Assembly: GCA_024279745.1 (NCBI GenBank)
Contig: JAJRRE010000126.1
Coordinates: 1 to 7,121, forward strand
Reading direction: 5' to 3'
Origin: Alphaproteobacteria bacterium
GTDB lineage: Bacteria; Pseudomonadota; Alphaproteobacteria; Rhizobiales; Hyphomicrobiaceae
Length of the DNA stretch: 7,121 nt
Both the position numbers and the translations under genes were made by a program. The notes under the pieces are model-generated. The model did no database searches. It had not been told where the DNA came from and was given only the letters and a program-made list of their open reading frames with translations. Below are positions 1-5,932 of the stretch, one piece after another (the stretch's first letter is position 1; each line of letters begins with the position of its first letter).

Positions 1-84
1 ACGGAGGGATTCGAACCCTCGATACGGGGTTACCCGTATGACGATTTAGCAAACCGTTGCCTTCAGCCACTCGGCCACGTCTCC
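1..84 (-). tRNA. tRNA-Ser (anticodon GCU), 3' end cut by the window edge
   Basis: Read on the minus strand, the gene begins with acceptor strand GGAGACG (78-84) and a D-arm with the GCCGAGTGG core. The anticodon stem ACGGT/ATCGT (53-57 with 41-45) encloses loop TTGCTAA, with anticodon GCT at 48-50, which reads AGC/AGU serine codons. A long variable arm with a 7-bp stem ATACGGG/CCCGTAT (22-39) marks a class II tRNA and supports serine. The T-arm is GAGGG-TTCGAAT-CCCTC (4-20). Only the first three bases of the 3' acceptor strand (CGT, 1-3) are inside the window; the remaining CTCC, the discriminator base and any CCA lie to the left. The arms pair well, so the gene looks functional. It lies downstream of xsc on the same strand and appears to have its own promoter. 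Confidence 0.96.
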
Positions 85-97
85 GTTTGAGGCTACG

Positions 98-125
98 GCT
101 ATACCAGCGTCGCAGCAAAATGCAA
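98..125 (-). promoter_or_regulatory. Probable sigma-70 promoter of the tRNA-Ser gene
   Basis: On the minus strand there is a -35-like TTGCAT (120-125), a 16-base spacer and a -10-like TATAGC (98-103). TGG just before the -10 hexamer matches the extended -10 form TGn. Transcription would start roughly 6-7 bases before the mature tRNA 5' end at 84, a normal leader length for a tRNA. This is seen by eye only. Confidence 0.45.
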
Positions 126-295
126 GCGCTGGCACGCCATGACGCCCAAAATTATCGCTTAGCCCGGGGCCACCGCCGCCGCGCCCTCCCATGCGGCCCA
201 ATAGAGGCCCGGCTCACCGCGCATTCGCCGCAGACCAAAGGCCACAGGCCACGCACCCTTATCCTGCAAATAGTCAGGCGCAGCGGGCCGGTCGC

Positions 296-349
296 ACTGG
301 TCGTACCAGTCGTACTGGTCGTACTGGTCGTACTGGTCGTACCAGTTAG
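296..349. repeat. Six-unit 9-bp tandem array ending on the xsc stop codon
   Basis: On the plus strand the units are ACTGGTCGT (296-304), ACCAGTCGT (305-313), three more ACTGGTCGT (314-340) and a diverged ACCAGTTAG (341-349). Because ACTGG and CCAGT are reverse complements, the variant units create short hairpins ACTGG-TCGTA-CCAGT at 296-310 and 332-346. The xsc stop TAA occupies 346-348, inside the last unit. The rest of the stretch between tRNA and xsc (126-295) is GC-rich and shows no gene and no clear intrinsic terminator. Confidence 0.9.
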
Positions 350-2121
350 GCGCCGCTTTGCGGTTTCATGTCTGCGGCATCGATCCCGGCGACTTCGACC
401 GGCGCCGTCATGGCATCGCGGCGGAACGGCTCGCCCAGCTCCTGATTTAAGATCACCTCAATGAATGTGGTGGTGCCAGTTTCCTGCGCTAGCGTGGCGT
501 CTTTCAAGGCCGCCGTCAGGTCTTCTGCTGTCGCGACGCGCACACCTTTAGCCCCGCAGGCTTCGGCGATTTTTGCATAGCTGACGCCGCGATCCAGCTC
601 GGTACCGACGAAATTATCGTTGTACCAAAGCGTCGTGTTGCGCTTTTCCGCGCCCCATTGATAATTGCGAAAAATGACCATTGTCACGGGCGGCCAGTCG
701 TCGCGATTACACGCGGTCATCTCGTTCATTGAAATGCCAAACGCGCCATCGCCGGCAAAGCCGATCACCGGCACATCCGGGCAACCGATCTTCGCCCCTA
801 AAATCGCTGGGAAAGCGTAGCCGCAAGGACCGAACAATCCCGGCGCCAGATATTTTCGGCCCTGTTCAAAGGTCGGGTAGGCATTACCGATGGCGCAATT
901 ATTGCCGATGTCGGTCGACAGGATTGCACCTTCTGGGATGGCCTTCTGGATCGCCCGCCAGGCCTGACGCGGCGACATCAGATCGGCGTCATTTTTGCGC
1001 GCCCGCTCATTCCACGTTGTGCCCGGATCGTCGTCCTCGTGGTCCATACCGCTGAGCGCCTGCAACCAGGCGGATCTGGTTTGGTGGATCATCGCTTTGC
1101 GCTCTTCGCGGCCCATATCGCCCGCGCTCGCCGACAAGCCTGCCAGCAGATCGCGCGCCACCAGTTTAGCATCGCCGCAAATCCCGACGGCGACCTTTTT
1201 GGTCAGGCCGATCCGGTCCGGGTTCATCTCTACCTGAATGACCGCCGCGTCCCTGGGCCAATAGTCAATGCCATAACCAGGCAGCGTCGAGAACGGGTTA
1301 AGCCGTGTGCCCAGCGCCAGCACGACGTCGGCTTTGGCGATCAGCTCCATCGCCGCGCGCGAGCCGTTATAACCAAGCGGGCCAGCCGCCAACGGGTGCG
1401 AGCCGGGGAAGCTGTCATTATGCTGGTAACCGCTGCAAACGGGCGCATCCAGGCGCTCAGCCAGCGCCGCGCAGTCACCGATTGCGCCGCCGATGACCAC
1501 ACCGGCACCCGACACAATCACCGGAAATTTAGCGTTGGATAACAGCGCCGCGGCTTGTGCGATGGCCGCCGGTCCGCCGCCACTTGGCTCCAGCGGGACT
1601 ATCTGCGGCAGCTCGATATCGACCACCTTGGTCCACATATCGCGCGGCACATTAATCTGCGCCGGCGCCGAGGAGCGAATGGCTTTTTCAATCACCCGGT
1701 TGAGCACTTCGCCGACGCGGGTCGGGTCGCGCAGCTCTTCTTGATAACACACCATATCGCGAAACAGCGCCATCTGCTCGACTTCCTGAAAGCCGCCTTG
1801 CCCGATGGTTTTATTGGCCGCCTGCGGCGACACCAGCAGCATCGGCGTGTGGTTCCAGTATGCGGTTTTGATGGCGGTCACGAAGCCGGTAACACCGGGG
1901 CCGTTTTGCGCGATGGCCATCGCCATTTTGCCGGTGGCGCGGGTGAAGCCGTCGGCCATCATGCCGGCGTTGTTTTCATGCGCACAATCCCAGAATTTGA
2001 TCCCCGCCTTGGGAAACAAATCCGATACCGGCATCATGGCTGAGCCGATAATGCCGAAGGCTTGCGAAATGCCGTGCATCTGCAAAACCTTGATGAAGGC
2101 TTCTTCAGTGGTCATTTTCAT
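346..2121 (-). CDS. xsc: Sulfoacetaldehyde acetyltransferase (Xsc), thiamine-diphosphate enzyme
   Basis: The 591-residue product is recognisable as Xsc. It converts sulfoacetaldehyde and phosphate to acetyl phosphate and sulfite in the cytoplasm, the desulfonating step where taurine, isethionate and sulfoacetate breakdown meet. It has the three-part ThDP-enzyme layout. The N-terminal PYR domain (about 1-165) carries the cofactor-activating Glu49 in DCAHE and the IGSAMMPVSD signature near 25-34 that separates Xsc from acetolactate synthase. A central domain spans about 185-330. The C-terminal PP domain has the ThDP/Mg motif GDGAFG (457-462) followed by RNYQWGAEKRN (485-495). Length is as expected for the family. 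The start at 2121 has GGAAGGG eight bases upstream; Met3 is an alternative but has poorer spacing. The 591-aa frame runs unbroken. No pta, tauABC or tpa gene is adjacent, so the acetyl phosphate must be handled by an enzyme encoded elsewhere. The upstream region holds several repeats that could bind a regulator. Confidence 0.96.
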   Translation of the reverse strand: MKMTTEEAFIKVLQMHGISQAFGIIGSAMMPVSDLFPKAGIKFWDCAHENNAGMMADGFTRATGKMAMAIAQNGPGVTGFVTAIKTAYWNHTPMLLVSPQAANKTIGQGGFQEVEQMALFRDMVCYQEELRDPTRVGEVLNRVIEKAIRSSAPAQINVPRDMWTKVVDIELPQIVPLEPSGGGPAAIAQAAALLSNAKFPVIVSGAGVVIGGAIGDCAALAERLDAPVCSGYQHNDSFPGSHPLAAGPLGYNGSRAAMELIAKADVVLALGTRLNPFSTLPGYGIDYWPRDAAVIQVEMNPDRIGLTKKVAVGICGDAKLVARDLLAGLSASAGDMGREERKAMIHQTRSAWLQALSGMDHEDDDPGTTWNERARKNDADLMSPRQAWRAIQKAIPEGAILSTDIGNNCAIGNAYPTFEQGRKYLAPGLFGPCGYAFPAILGAKIGCPDVPVIGFAGDGAFGISMNEMTACNRDDWPPVTMVIFRNYQWGAEKRNTTLWYNDNFVGTELDRGVSYAKIAEACGAKGVRVATAEDLTAALKDATLAQETGTTTFIEVILNQELGEPFRRDAMTAPVEVAGIDAADMKPQSGA

Positions 2122-2136
2122 AAGGGAGGCCCTTCC
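2122..2136 (-). promoter_or_regulatory. xsc ribosome binding site inside a small hairpin
   Basis: On the xsc mRNA strand the Shine-Dalgarno sequence GGAAGGG (2130-2136) lies eight bases before the ATG. The bases AAGGG-CCT-CCCTT (2122-2134) form a 5-bp stem with a 3-base loop that pairs part of this site with the sequence directly before the start codon. The SD supports the start at 2121. The hairpin may reduce initiation, but it is short and its effect is not shown. Confidence 0.5.
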
Positions 2137-2162
2137 AACGATAAATTATCCTGCGGCGCCAA

Positions 2163-2194
2163 CATAGCCGCGTGTTGACATAACCGCGTGTTGA
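2163..2194. repeat. 16-bp tandem direct repeat in the xsc 5' region
   Basis: Two adjacent copies of CATArCCGCGTGTTGA (2163-2178 and 2179-2194) differ at one position (G at 2167, A at 2183). They lie 42-73 bases upstream of the xsc ATG. Head-to-tail repeats of this size are a typical binding layout for MocR/GntR-type regulators such as TauR, which controls taurine genes in some alphaproteobacteria. The sequence does not match the TauR repeat that I remember, so any regulator is unknown. Confidence 0.8.
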
Positions 2195-2249
2195 TGGGCC
2201 TGCGTTACCCGATCCGAAGCGCAAGAGGCAGTGCCCGACGTTAAACATT

Positions 2250-2266
2250 GTTCAAATAATATGAAC
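2250..2266. promoter_or_regulatory. Inverted repeat, candidate operator
   Basis: GTTCA-AATAATA-TGAAC is a perfect 5-bp inverted repeat with a 7-bp centre. The centre read on the minus strand contains TATTAT, a possible -10 hexamer for xsc. A protein bound here could therefore block xsc transcription. This is a pattern by eye; short inverted repeats also occur by chance in AT-rich DNA. Confidence 0.4.
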
Positions 2267-2297
2267 CTAAGTGTAAAATAAATAAATATCACATTTC

Positions 2298-2312
2298 GAG
2301 ACGAAACGTCTC
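2298..2312. promoter_or_regulatory. Perfect palindrome, candidate operator
   Basis: GAGACG-AAA-CGTCTC is an exact 6-bp inverted repeat around a 3-bp centre, typical in size for a dimeric helix-turn-helix regulator. It lies about 40 bp further from xsc than the other inverted repeat and about 275 bp before the EamA start, so it could serve either gene. No regulator gene is present in the window. Confidence 0.5.
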
Positions 2313-2584
2313 ATTTTACTGACATGGCCGTGACGCCCTGTCAATCCGTATTCCAAGTATTATCTGCGCTACGCTCATTTACGCGCCGATCATTCGCGGC
2401 CTATCATTTCCCTTTGCGATGGCTTCATAGCGATAGCCGCGCCGCCATCTCTCCTTTTGCCGTAACGACGGGGGAATTTTAAAACTGCAACTTTCTTTAA
2501 AATATCTAATGACAGTTTCAGGCAAGCCGCGCTAGGCGTTTGCGGTAGGCTTACCTCTGCCCAGCGTAACAGGACCACCATTTC

Positions 2585-3559
2585 ATGACAGCCCTCGACC
2601 AGCCCGCCGCCGCCCAATCGCAAAAAGCGGTGCTGTGGGTGACGTTCGGCATGATTATGTTCTCCATTCAAGACACCGTCATCAAATGGGTGAGCGGCAC
2701 CTATCCGCTGCATGAAGTTGTGCTGTATCGCTCGATATTCGGCCTCGCGCTGACGTTGGCATTTGTTTATTGGGAAGGCGGGTTTGGTTTATTGAAGACA
2801 CGGCGCCTGCCCTTGCATCTGACGCGCGGCCTGTTGCTGGTCATCACCAATTCGGCATATTTTGCTGCGCTGGCAACAATGCAGCTGGCCGAGACCATGG
2901 CGATCTTTTTTATCGCCCCGCTTATTATCACCGCACTTTCTGTGCCGCTGCAGGGCGAGCATGTCGGATGGCGGCGCTGGCTTGCAATTCTCACTGGCAT
3001 GATTGGCGTTTTGCTGATCGTCAAACCGTCGAGCGACGCTTTCAATGCGATTGCATTTTTGCCGGCGCTGGCAGCATTAGGCTATGCGCTGACGCAATTA
3101 ATGACGCGGCCCCTTGGCAAAACCGACAGTGCCTCAGCCATGAGCTTTTACATTCAGGCAACGTTCCTGGGGTTTAGCGCTTTAGTCGGCTTGACTATTG
3201 GCGACGGCAGGTTTTCCGGCAGTGGCAGCGCCAACATCGAGTTTCTGACACGGGCGTGGCTTTGGCCAACGCCAGTTGATCTATCGTTATTTGCCATATC
3301 AGGGTTTATTGTTGCGATCGGTGGTATTGCTATTTCGCAGGCTTACCGTATGGCCTCGCCAACTGTCGTCGCACCGTTCGAATATCTGGCATTGCCGTTT
3401 GCGGTATTGTGGGGCGTGTTGTTATGGGGAGAAGTTCCGGACGCCCTGGCCTTTGCCGGCATTGGCCTCATTGTTACCGCCGGTCTGTTCACCATTTACC
3501 GCGAGCGCGTCACCAACAAACCGATCAGTTCAGCAAAATCTCAAATCGGCAAACTATGA
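2585..3559 (+). CDS. EamA-family (DMT superfamily) permease
   Basis: This 324-residue inner-membrane protein has two tandem EamA domains and about ten hydrophobic segments, the usual drug/metabolite transporter design. The first repeat ends with AETMAIFFIAPLIITAL (102-118) and a segment running to LLIVKP (143-148). The second contains the signature SQAYRMASPTVVAPFEY (251-267), then LWGEVPD and a last helix at about 288-305. The N-terminus is short and hydrophilic; helix 1 begins near residue 15. AGGA at 2571-2574, ten bases before the ATG, is a modest SD. DMT permeases of this type export or import small metabolites such as amino acids, riboflavin or S-adenosylmethionine, and the substrate cannot be read from sequence. 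Divergent placement next to xsc allows a role in moving a sulfonate or sulfite-related compound, but this is only context. It ends 66 bp from the convergent MFS gene, and I see no clear terminator between them. Confidence 0.9.
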   Translation: MTALDQPAAAQSQKAVLWVTFGMIMFSIQDTVIKWVSGTYPLHEVVLYRSIFGLALTLAFVYWEGGFGLLKTRRLPLHLTRGLLLVITNSAYFAALATMQLAETMAIFFIAPLIITALSVPLQGEHVGWRRWLAILTGMIGVLLIVKPSSDAFNAIAFLPALAALGYALTQLMTRPLGKTDSASAMSFYIQATFLGFSALVGLTIGDGRFSGSGSANIEFLTRAWLWPTPVDLSLFAISGFIVAIGGIAISQAYRMASPTVVAPFEYLALPFAVLWGVLLWGEVPDALAFAGIGLIVTAGLFTIYRERVTNKPISSAKSQIGKL

Positions 3560-3625
3560 TCGGCCACATGGCGGCAGACGGGGCAGGGATGACGCGACTA
3601 AGACAGGGCGTTGGCGGCGGCGCGA

Positions 3626-5032
3626 TCAATCACTTTTTACTTTTTCGCCGTCTTCAATTTTTTGATCACTCTTGTTTGGTTCACCGCTGCTGCCTTCTTG
3701 ATCACCCTCCTGCCCTTGATCACTCTCGTCTCTTTGATCCAGCTCTTTCACCAGCTCGTCAAAGCTGGCCTCGACGGCACTGCGATCTACATCACCTGCC
3801 GCTTCAATTTCCTCCAGCTCCAGTTCAGGATTAAACGCCGCGTTGATCGGCGACGGCGTCAAGGGGACGAAATCACCCTGCTCATCGGGTGTAATGGCGG
3901 TGCGGCGGGCGCTGCGCCAGATCGCGAAGAGAAAGATTGACGCCAGCGCAATGGCATTGCCTTGAAAGAAGCCTTGCGGGCCAACAACATCCATCAAGAA
4001 CGCCGTTGCCGGTGCGCCGACCGCAGCACCCAGTCCATTGGCAAGCACCAGTGTTGAGCTGGCCGCGACCATCTGGCTTTGGCTCAGATAATCGTTGGTA
4101 TGCGCAATACACAAGGAATACAGCGGCAGACTTAAACCGCCGGCCAGAGCCATAAGCCCATAGAACCACCACTCACCAACCGGCACCAATGTCATTGCCA
4201 GATAACTCAACGCCCCCAGCGCGCTGGTTGCAATGATGATTTTGCGCCGGCCAATACGGTCAGACAACCAGCCGATTGGATACTGCAACAACGCACCGCC
4301 AATGACGATGGAACTCATAAAGAACGAGACCTTGGCAACGGACAGCCCGATTGCGGATGCATAGACCGTACCGATGCCAAAGATCGTACCGGCATTCATA
4401 CCAGAGGCAAAAATGCCGAACACGCCCAGCGGTGAGACGGTAAACAATTGCCTGACGGAAACGGATTCTATCGCCTCAAATTCCGGCGCCTTGCTGACCG
4501 ACACCAAAATGGGAATAACAGCGATGGAGACCAAAGCCGACACCAGAATGAATAGTGTAAAGCCGCCGGGGCTGGACAAATTGAGCATGAGCTGGCCGCC
4601 GGCCATGCCAACCAATGAGATCAGCATGTAAAAACTCAACAGCTGCCCACGGGTTTCATTGGTCGCCGCATCATTGAGCCAGCTTTCAGCAACGATATAA
4701 AGCCCCGCATAAGCAAAGCCGGTGGTGATGCGCATGGTCCACCACACCCATGGCACAATGAATACCAGATGGATTAAAATCGCGGTTGAGGCGAGGGAGG
4801 CAAGCGCGCCGAATGTGCGAACATGGCCAACGCGCGCGACAAGTTTCGGCACTAGAATCGAGCCTGAGATCATGCCGATAAAATAACCGGACATAATCAG
4901 CCCGGTTGCGGTTATCGAAAACCCCTCCAGCGAGGCGCGCAGCCCCAGAAGTGAGCCTTGCAAGCCGTTGCCGAGCATGATGAAGGCCAGCCCCAGAAAC
5001 AATGCCCAACTGTTGGAAACTATTTTCAGCAT
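3626..5032 (-). CDS. MFS transporter (YcaD-like) with acidic C-terminal tail
   Basis: This is a major facilitator superfamily inner-membrane carrier with about twelve hydrophobic segments. The central cytoplasmic loop carries motif A as GWLSDRIGRRK, and the N-half has a degenerate copy, VPKLVARVGHVR. The N-terminal stretch LGNGLQGSLLGLRASLEGF resembles the YcaD/sugar-MFS group; substrate unknown. I chose the start at 5032 (MLKIVSNSWALF), giving 468 residues, where the first membrane helix begins promptly. The frame opens at 5086 with 18 more residues (MTSRGYCAVHRQ...), but those have no SD and look uncharacteristic. A GGGG about six bases before 5032 is a weak SD. The last roughly 85 residues are hydrophilic and acidic, beyond the twelfth helix, and end in degenerate hexapeptide repeats containing DQ. 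The tail should be cytoplasmic. The gene is convergent with the EamA gene. Confidence 0.88.
   Translation of the reverse strand: MLKIVSNSWALFLGLAFIMLGNGLQGSLLGLRASLEGFSITATGLIMSGYFIGMISGSILVPKLVARVGHVRTFGALASLASTAILIHLVFIVPWVWWTMRITTGFAYAGLYIVAESWLNDAATNETRGQLLSFYMLISLVGMAGGQLMLNLSSPGGFTLFILVSALVSIAVIPILVSVSKAPEFEAIESVSVRQLFTVSPLGVFGIFASGMNAGTIFGIGTVYASAIGLSVAKVSFFMSSIVIGGALLQYPIGWLSDRIGRRKIIIATSALGALSYLAMTLVPVGEWWFYGLMALAGGLSLPLYSLCIAHTNDYLSQSQMVAASSTLVLANGLGAAVGAPATAFLMDVVGPQGFFQGNAIALASIFLFAIWRSARRTAITPDEQGDFVPLTPSPINAAFNPELELEEIEAAGDVDRSAVEASFDELVKELDQRDESDQGQEGDQEGSSGEPNKSDQKIEDGEKVKSD
3662..3739. repeat. Degenerate 18-bp repeat coding the MFS tail
   Basis: TTGATC recurs on the plus strand at 3662, 3698, 3716 and 3734, that is at 36, 18 and 18 bp. 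The best units are TTGATCACCCTCCTGCCC (3698-3715) and TTGATCACTCTCGTCTCT (3716-3733). On the coding strand this gives hexapeptides RDESDQ, GQEGDQ, EGSSGE and PNKSDQ. The period is a multiple of three, so unit gain or loss would keep the frame. Confidence 0.7.
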
Positions 5033-5086
5033 CGCGCGCCCCAGTTCAGCCTGCCTGTGCACGGCGCAGTAGCCCCGTGAGGTCAT

Positions 5087-5399
5087 TCAGCTAAAAGGAA
5101 CGGATCATAGCAGCGCGCCGCCTGCAACATTATTCAGCTGGCGCGGCGCCAAAAAATCGATATGAGACGCAAATGGAAAAGTGGATGACGCAAATAGGAC
5201 AGAGCAGTGCTGAGGGGCGCTCAGGGGCCCCAGGCCCGGCAACAGAAAAAACCGACCATGGTCAAATCAAAAAACAAAACGGGCAAGGCGATCGGTGCAT
5301 CCGGCGAGACACGCCCCTTATTCGATGTCGGCGAAAAAGTGCCGGCATCGAAAACTGGTAACGGCGTGTTGGCGCTGTGTTGGCGCAGTGTTAGCACAG
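5087..5399. other. Gene-poor stretch between the MFS gene and the small L,D-transpeptidase
   Basis: No convincing gene lies here. On the minus strand a good extended -10, TGC-TATGAT (hexamer at 5104-5109), may start MFS transcription near 5097; no clear -35 accompanies it. That would leave a leader of about 65 bases to the start at 5032, consistent with the shorter MFS start. On the plus strand an open frame from ATG 5258 to TGA 5410 would encode 50 residues beginning MVKSKNKTGKAIG, but it lacks an SD, overlaps the end of the opposite gene and runs into a tandem repeat, so I do not call it a gene. The stretch ends with the 11-bp repeat at 5366-5398. Confidence 0.5.
5366..5398. repeat. Three-unit 11-bp tandem repeat next to a stop codon
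   Basis: On the plus strand the units are GTGTTGGCGCT (5366-5376), GTGTTGGCGCA (5377-5387) and GTGTTAGCACA (5388-5398). The array ends one base before the TAA (5400-5402) of the small L,D-transpeptidase gene. On the plus-strand RNA, CTGTGTTGGC and GTTAGCACAG (5375-5384 and 5390-5399) could pair with some G-U wobbles; no T-run follows, so a terminator role is doubtful. Confidence 0.75.
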
Positions 5400-5834
5400 T
5401 TATTTCTTGACGGTCACAGTTGTGAACCACATGCCATATTCTTTGACCATCGCGTAGAATTTTTCCGCATTCTTTGGCGCCAACCGAATGCAGCCATGGG
5501 ACGCCACCCGCCCCAACTTCTTGGTCAGGAATGTGCCATGCACGGCAATTGAGCCGTTAATCCAAATCGTATGGGGCAAGGTCATTTTCCACTTTTTGGA
5601 GACCACAAGCTTCTTCATGTTATAGGGCGTGAAACTACCCGTCGGCGTGGTGAAGCCTTTTTTGCCGGTTGAAACACGCCAGGTATATTTGCGCTTGCCA
5701 TCAACAAAAATGCGCATTTTTTGCGATGACAAATCCACTTCGGCAACAAGCCCGGCTTGCGCTGTGGAAAGCGGCGCGGCGATGACGGCAAACGCAAAAG
5801 CCGCTACGGCGGTTTTAATTAACTTGTATCCCAT
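5400..5834 (-). CDS. Small secreted L,D-transpeptidase (YkuD domain)
   Basis: This 144-residue protein starts at 5834, where AAGAGGG lies five bases before the ATG and a typical signal peptide follows. It has basic MGYKLIK, a hydrophobic core, and likely Sec cleavage after AQA (about residue 27). The mature part, about 117 residues, is almost only a YkuD catalytic domain: TTPTGSF (62-68), His99 in VHG, and the active-site motif SHGCIRL (112-118) with nucleophile Cys115. Such enzymes act in the periplasm, making 3-3 peptidoglycan cross-links or, in some alphaproteobacteria, attaching outer-membrane proteins to peptidoglycan; which applies here is unknown. No LysM or peptidoglycan-binding domain is present. 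The frame opens further upstream at 5933, where TGATG overlaps the stop of the preceding gene, but that start lacks an SD and would bury the signal peptide. It is probably co-transcribed with the larger transpeptidase upstream. Confidence 0.92.
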   Translation of the reverse strand: MGYKLIKTAVAAFAFAVIAAPLSTAQAGLVAEVDLSSQKMRIFVDGKRKYTWRVSTGKKGFTTPTGSFTPYNMKKLVVSKKWKMTLPHTIWINGSIAVHGTFLTKKLGRVASHGCIRLAPKNAEKFYAMVKEYGMWFTTVTVKK

Positions 5835-5839
5835 TGAAA

Positions 5840-5846
5840 CCCTCTT
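5840..5846 (-). promoter_or_regulatory. Ribosome binding site that fixes the small L,D-transpeptidase start
   Basis: AAGAGGG on the minus strand, five bases before ATG 5834, decides in favour of the 144-residue product with an N-terminal signal peptide over the 177-residue frame from 5933. The leader from about 5850 to 5890 is AT-rich. Confidence 0.7.
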
Positions 5847-5932
5847 AGTTTTTATCTTGGTTATAATTGTTTGGATAAATTGTACGCCCGGCTTTCGATC
5901 TGCTCCGGTGCTTTCTTGTGTTGCTTTGATCA

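Larger units (their letters stand above)
2122..2584. promoter_or_regulatory. Divergent intergenic control region between xsc and the EamA permease gene
   Basis: This 463-bp gap separates two genes transcribed away from each other. An AT-rich core (about 2241-2296) is flanked by more GC-rich DNA. It contains a 16-bp tandem duplication and two inverted repeats, listed separately. A -10-like TATTAT on the minus strand (2257-2262) lies between the arms of one inverted repeat and could serve xsc, though no good -35 is evident. For the plus-strand gene a weak TTGCCG (2457-2462), 17 bases, TAAAAC (2480-2485) pairing can be drawn, with low trust. I see no convincing small gene; reading frames crossing the region lack an SD and any family resemblance. 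Confidence 0.55.

Noticed and set aside
1..345. Integration site or genomic island boundary at the tRNA-Ser gene
   Set aside because: tRNA-Ser genes are common attachment sites, but no integrase, no repeated tRNA 3' fragment and no mobile gene is visible; the 3' end of the tRNA is outside the window.
57..464. 135-codon plus-strand frame over the tRNA and xsc 3' end
   Set aside because: Arg-rich low-complexity product overlapping a tRNA and an antisense real gene; its Val-rich part is just the 9-bp array. No SD or family resemblance.
2241..2255. CtrA-like site TTAA-N7-TCAA in the divergent region
   Set aside because: One base off the TTAA-N7-TTAA pattern and inside AT-rich DNA where such matches arise easily; no cell-cycle context.
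2390..2713. 107-codon minus-strand frame antisense to the EamA start
   Set aside because: Its 5' part overlaps coding DNA of the permease on the other strand and it has no recognised domain or SD; a shadow frame.
3560..3625. Bidirectional terminator between the convergent EamA and MFS genes
   Set aside because: No stable GC stem with a T-run on either strand could be seen in these 66 bp.
5111..5155. GC-rich inverted segments followed by an A-run, resembling a terminator
   Set aside because: The arms pair imperfectly and the A-run is on the wrong side for minus-strand transcripts; for plus-strand transcription a T-run is needed and absent.
5258..5410. Possible 50-residue plus-strand protein beginning MVKSKNKTGKAIG
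   Set aside because: The first 34 residues look protein-like, but there is no SD, the end runs through the 11-bp repeat and overlaps the opposite gene, and no family is recognised.
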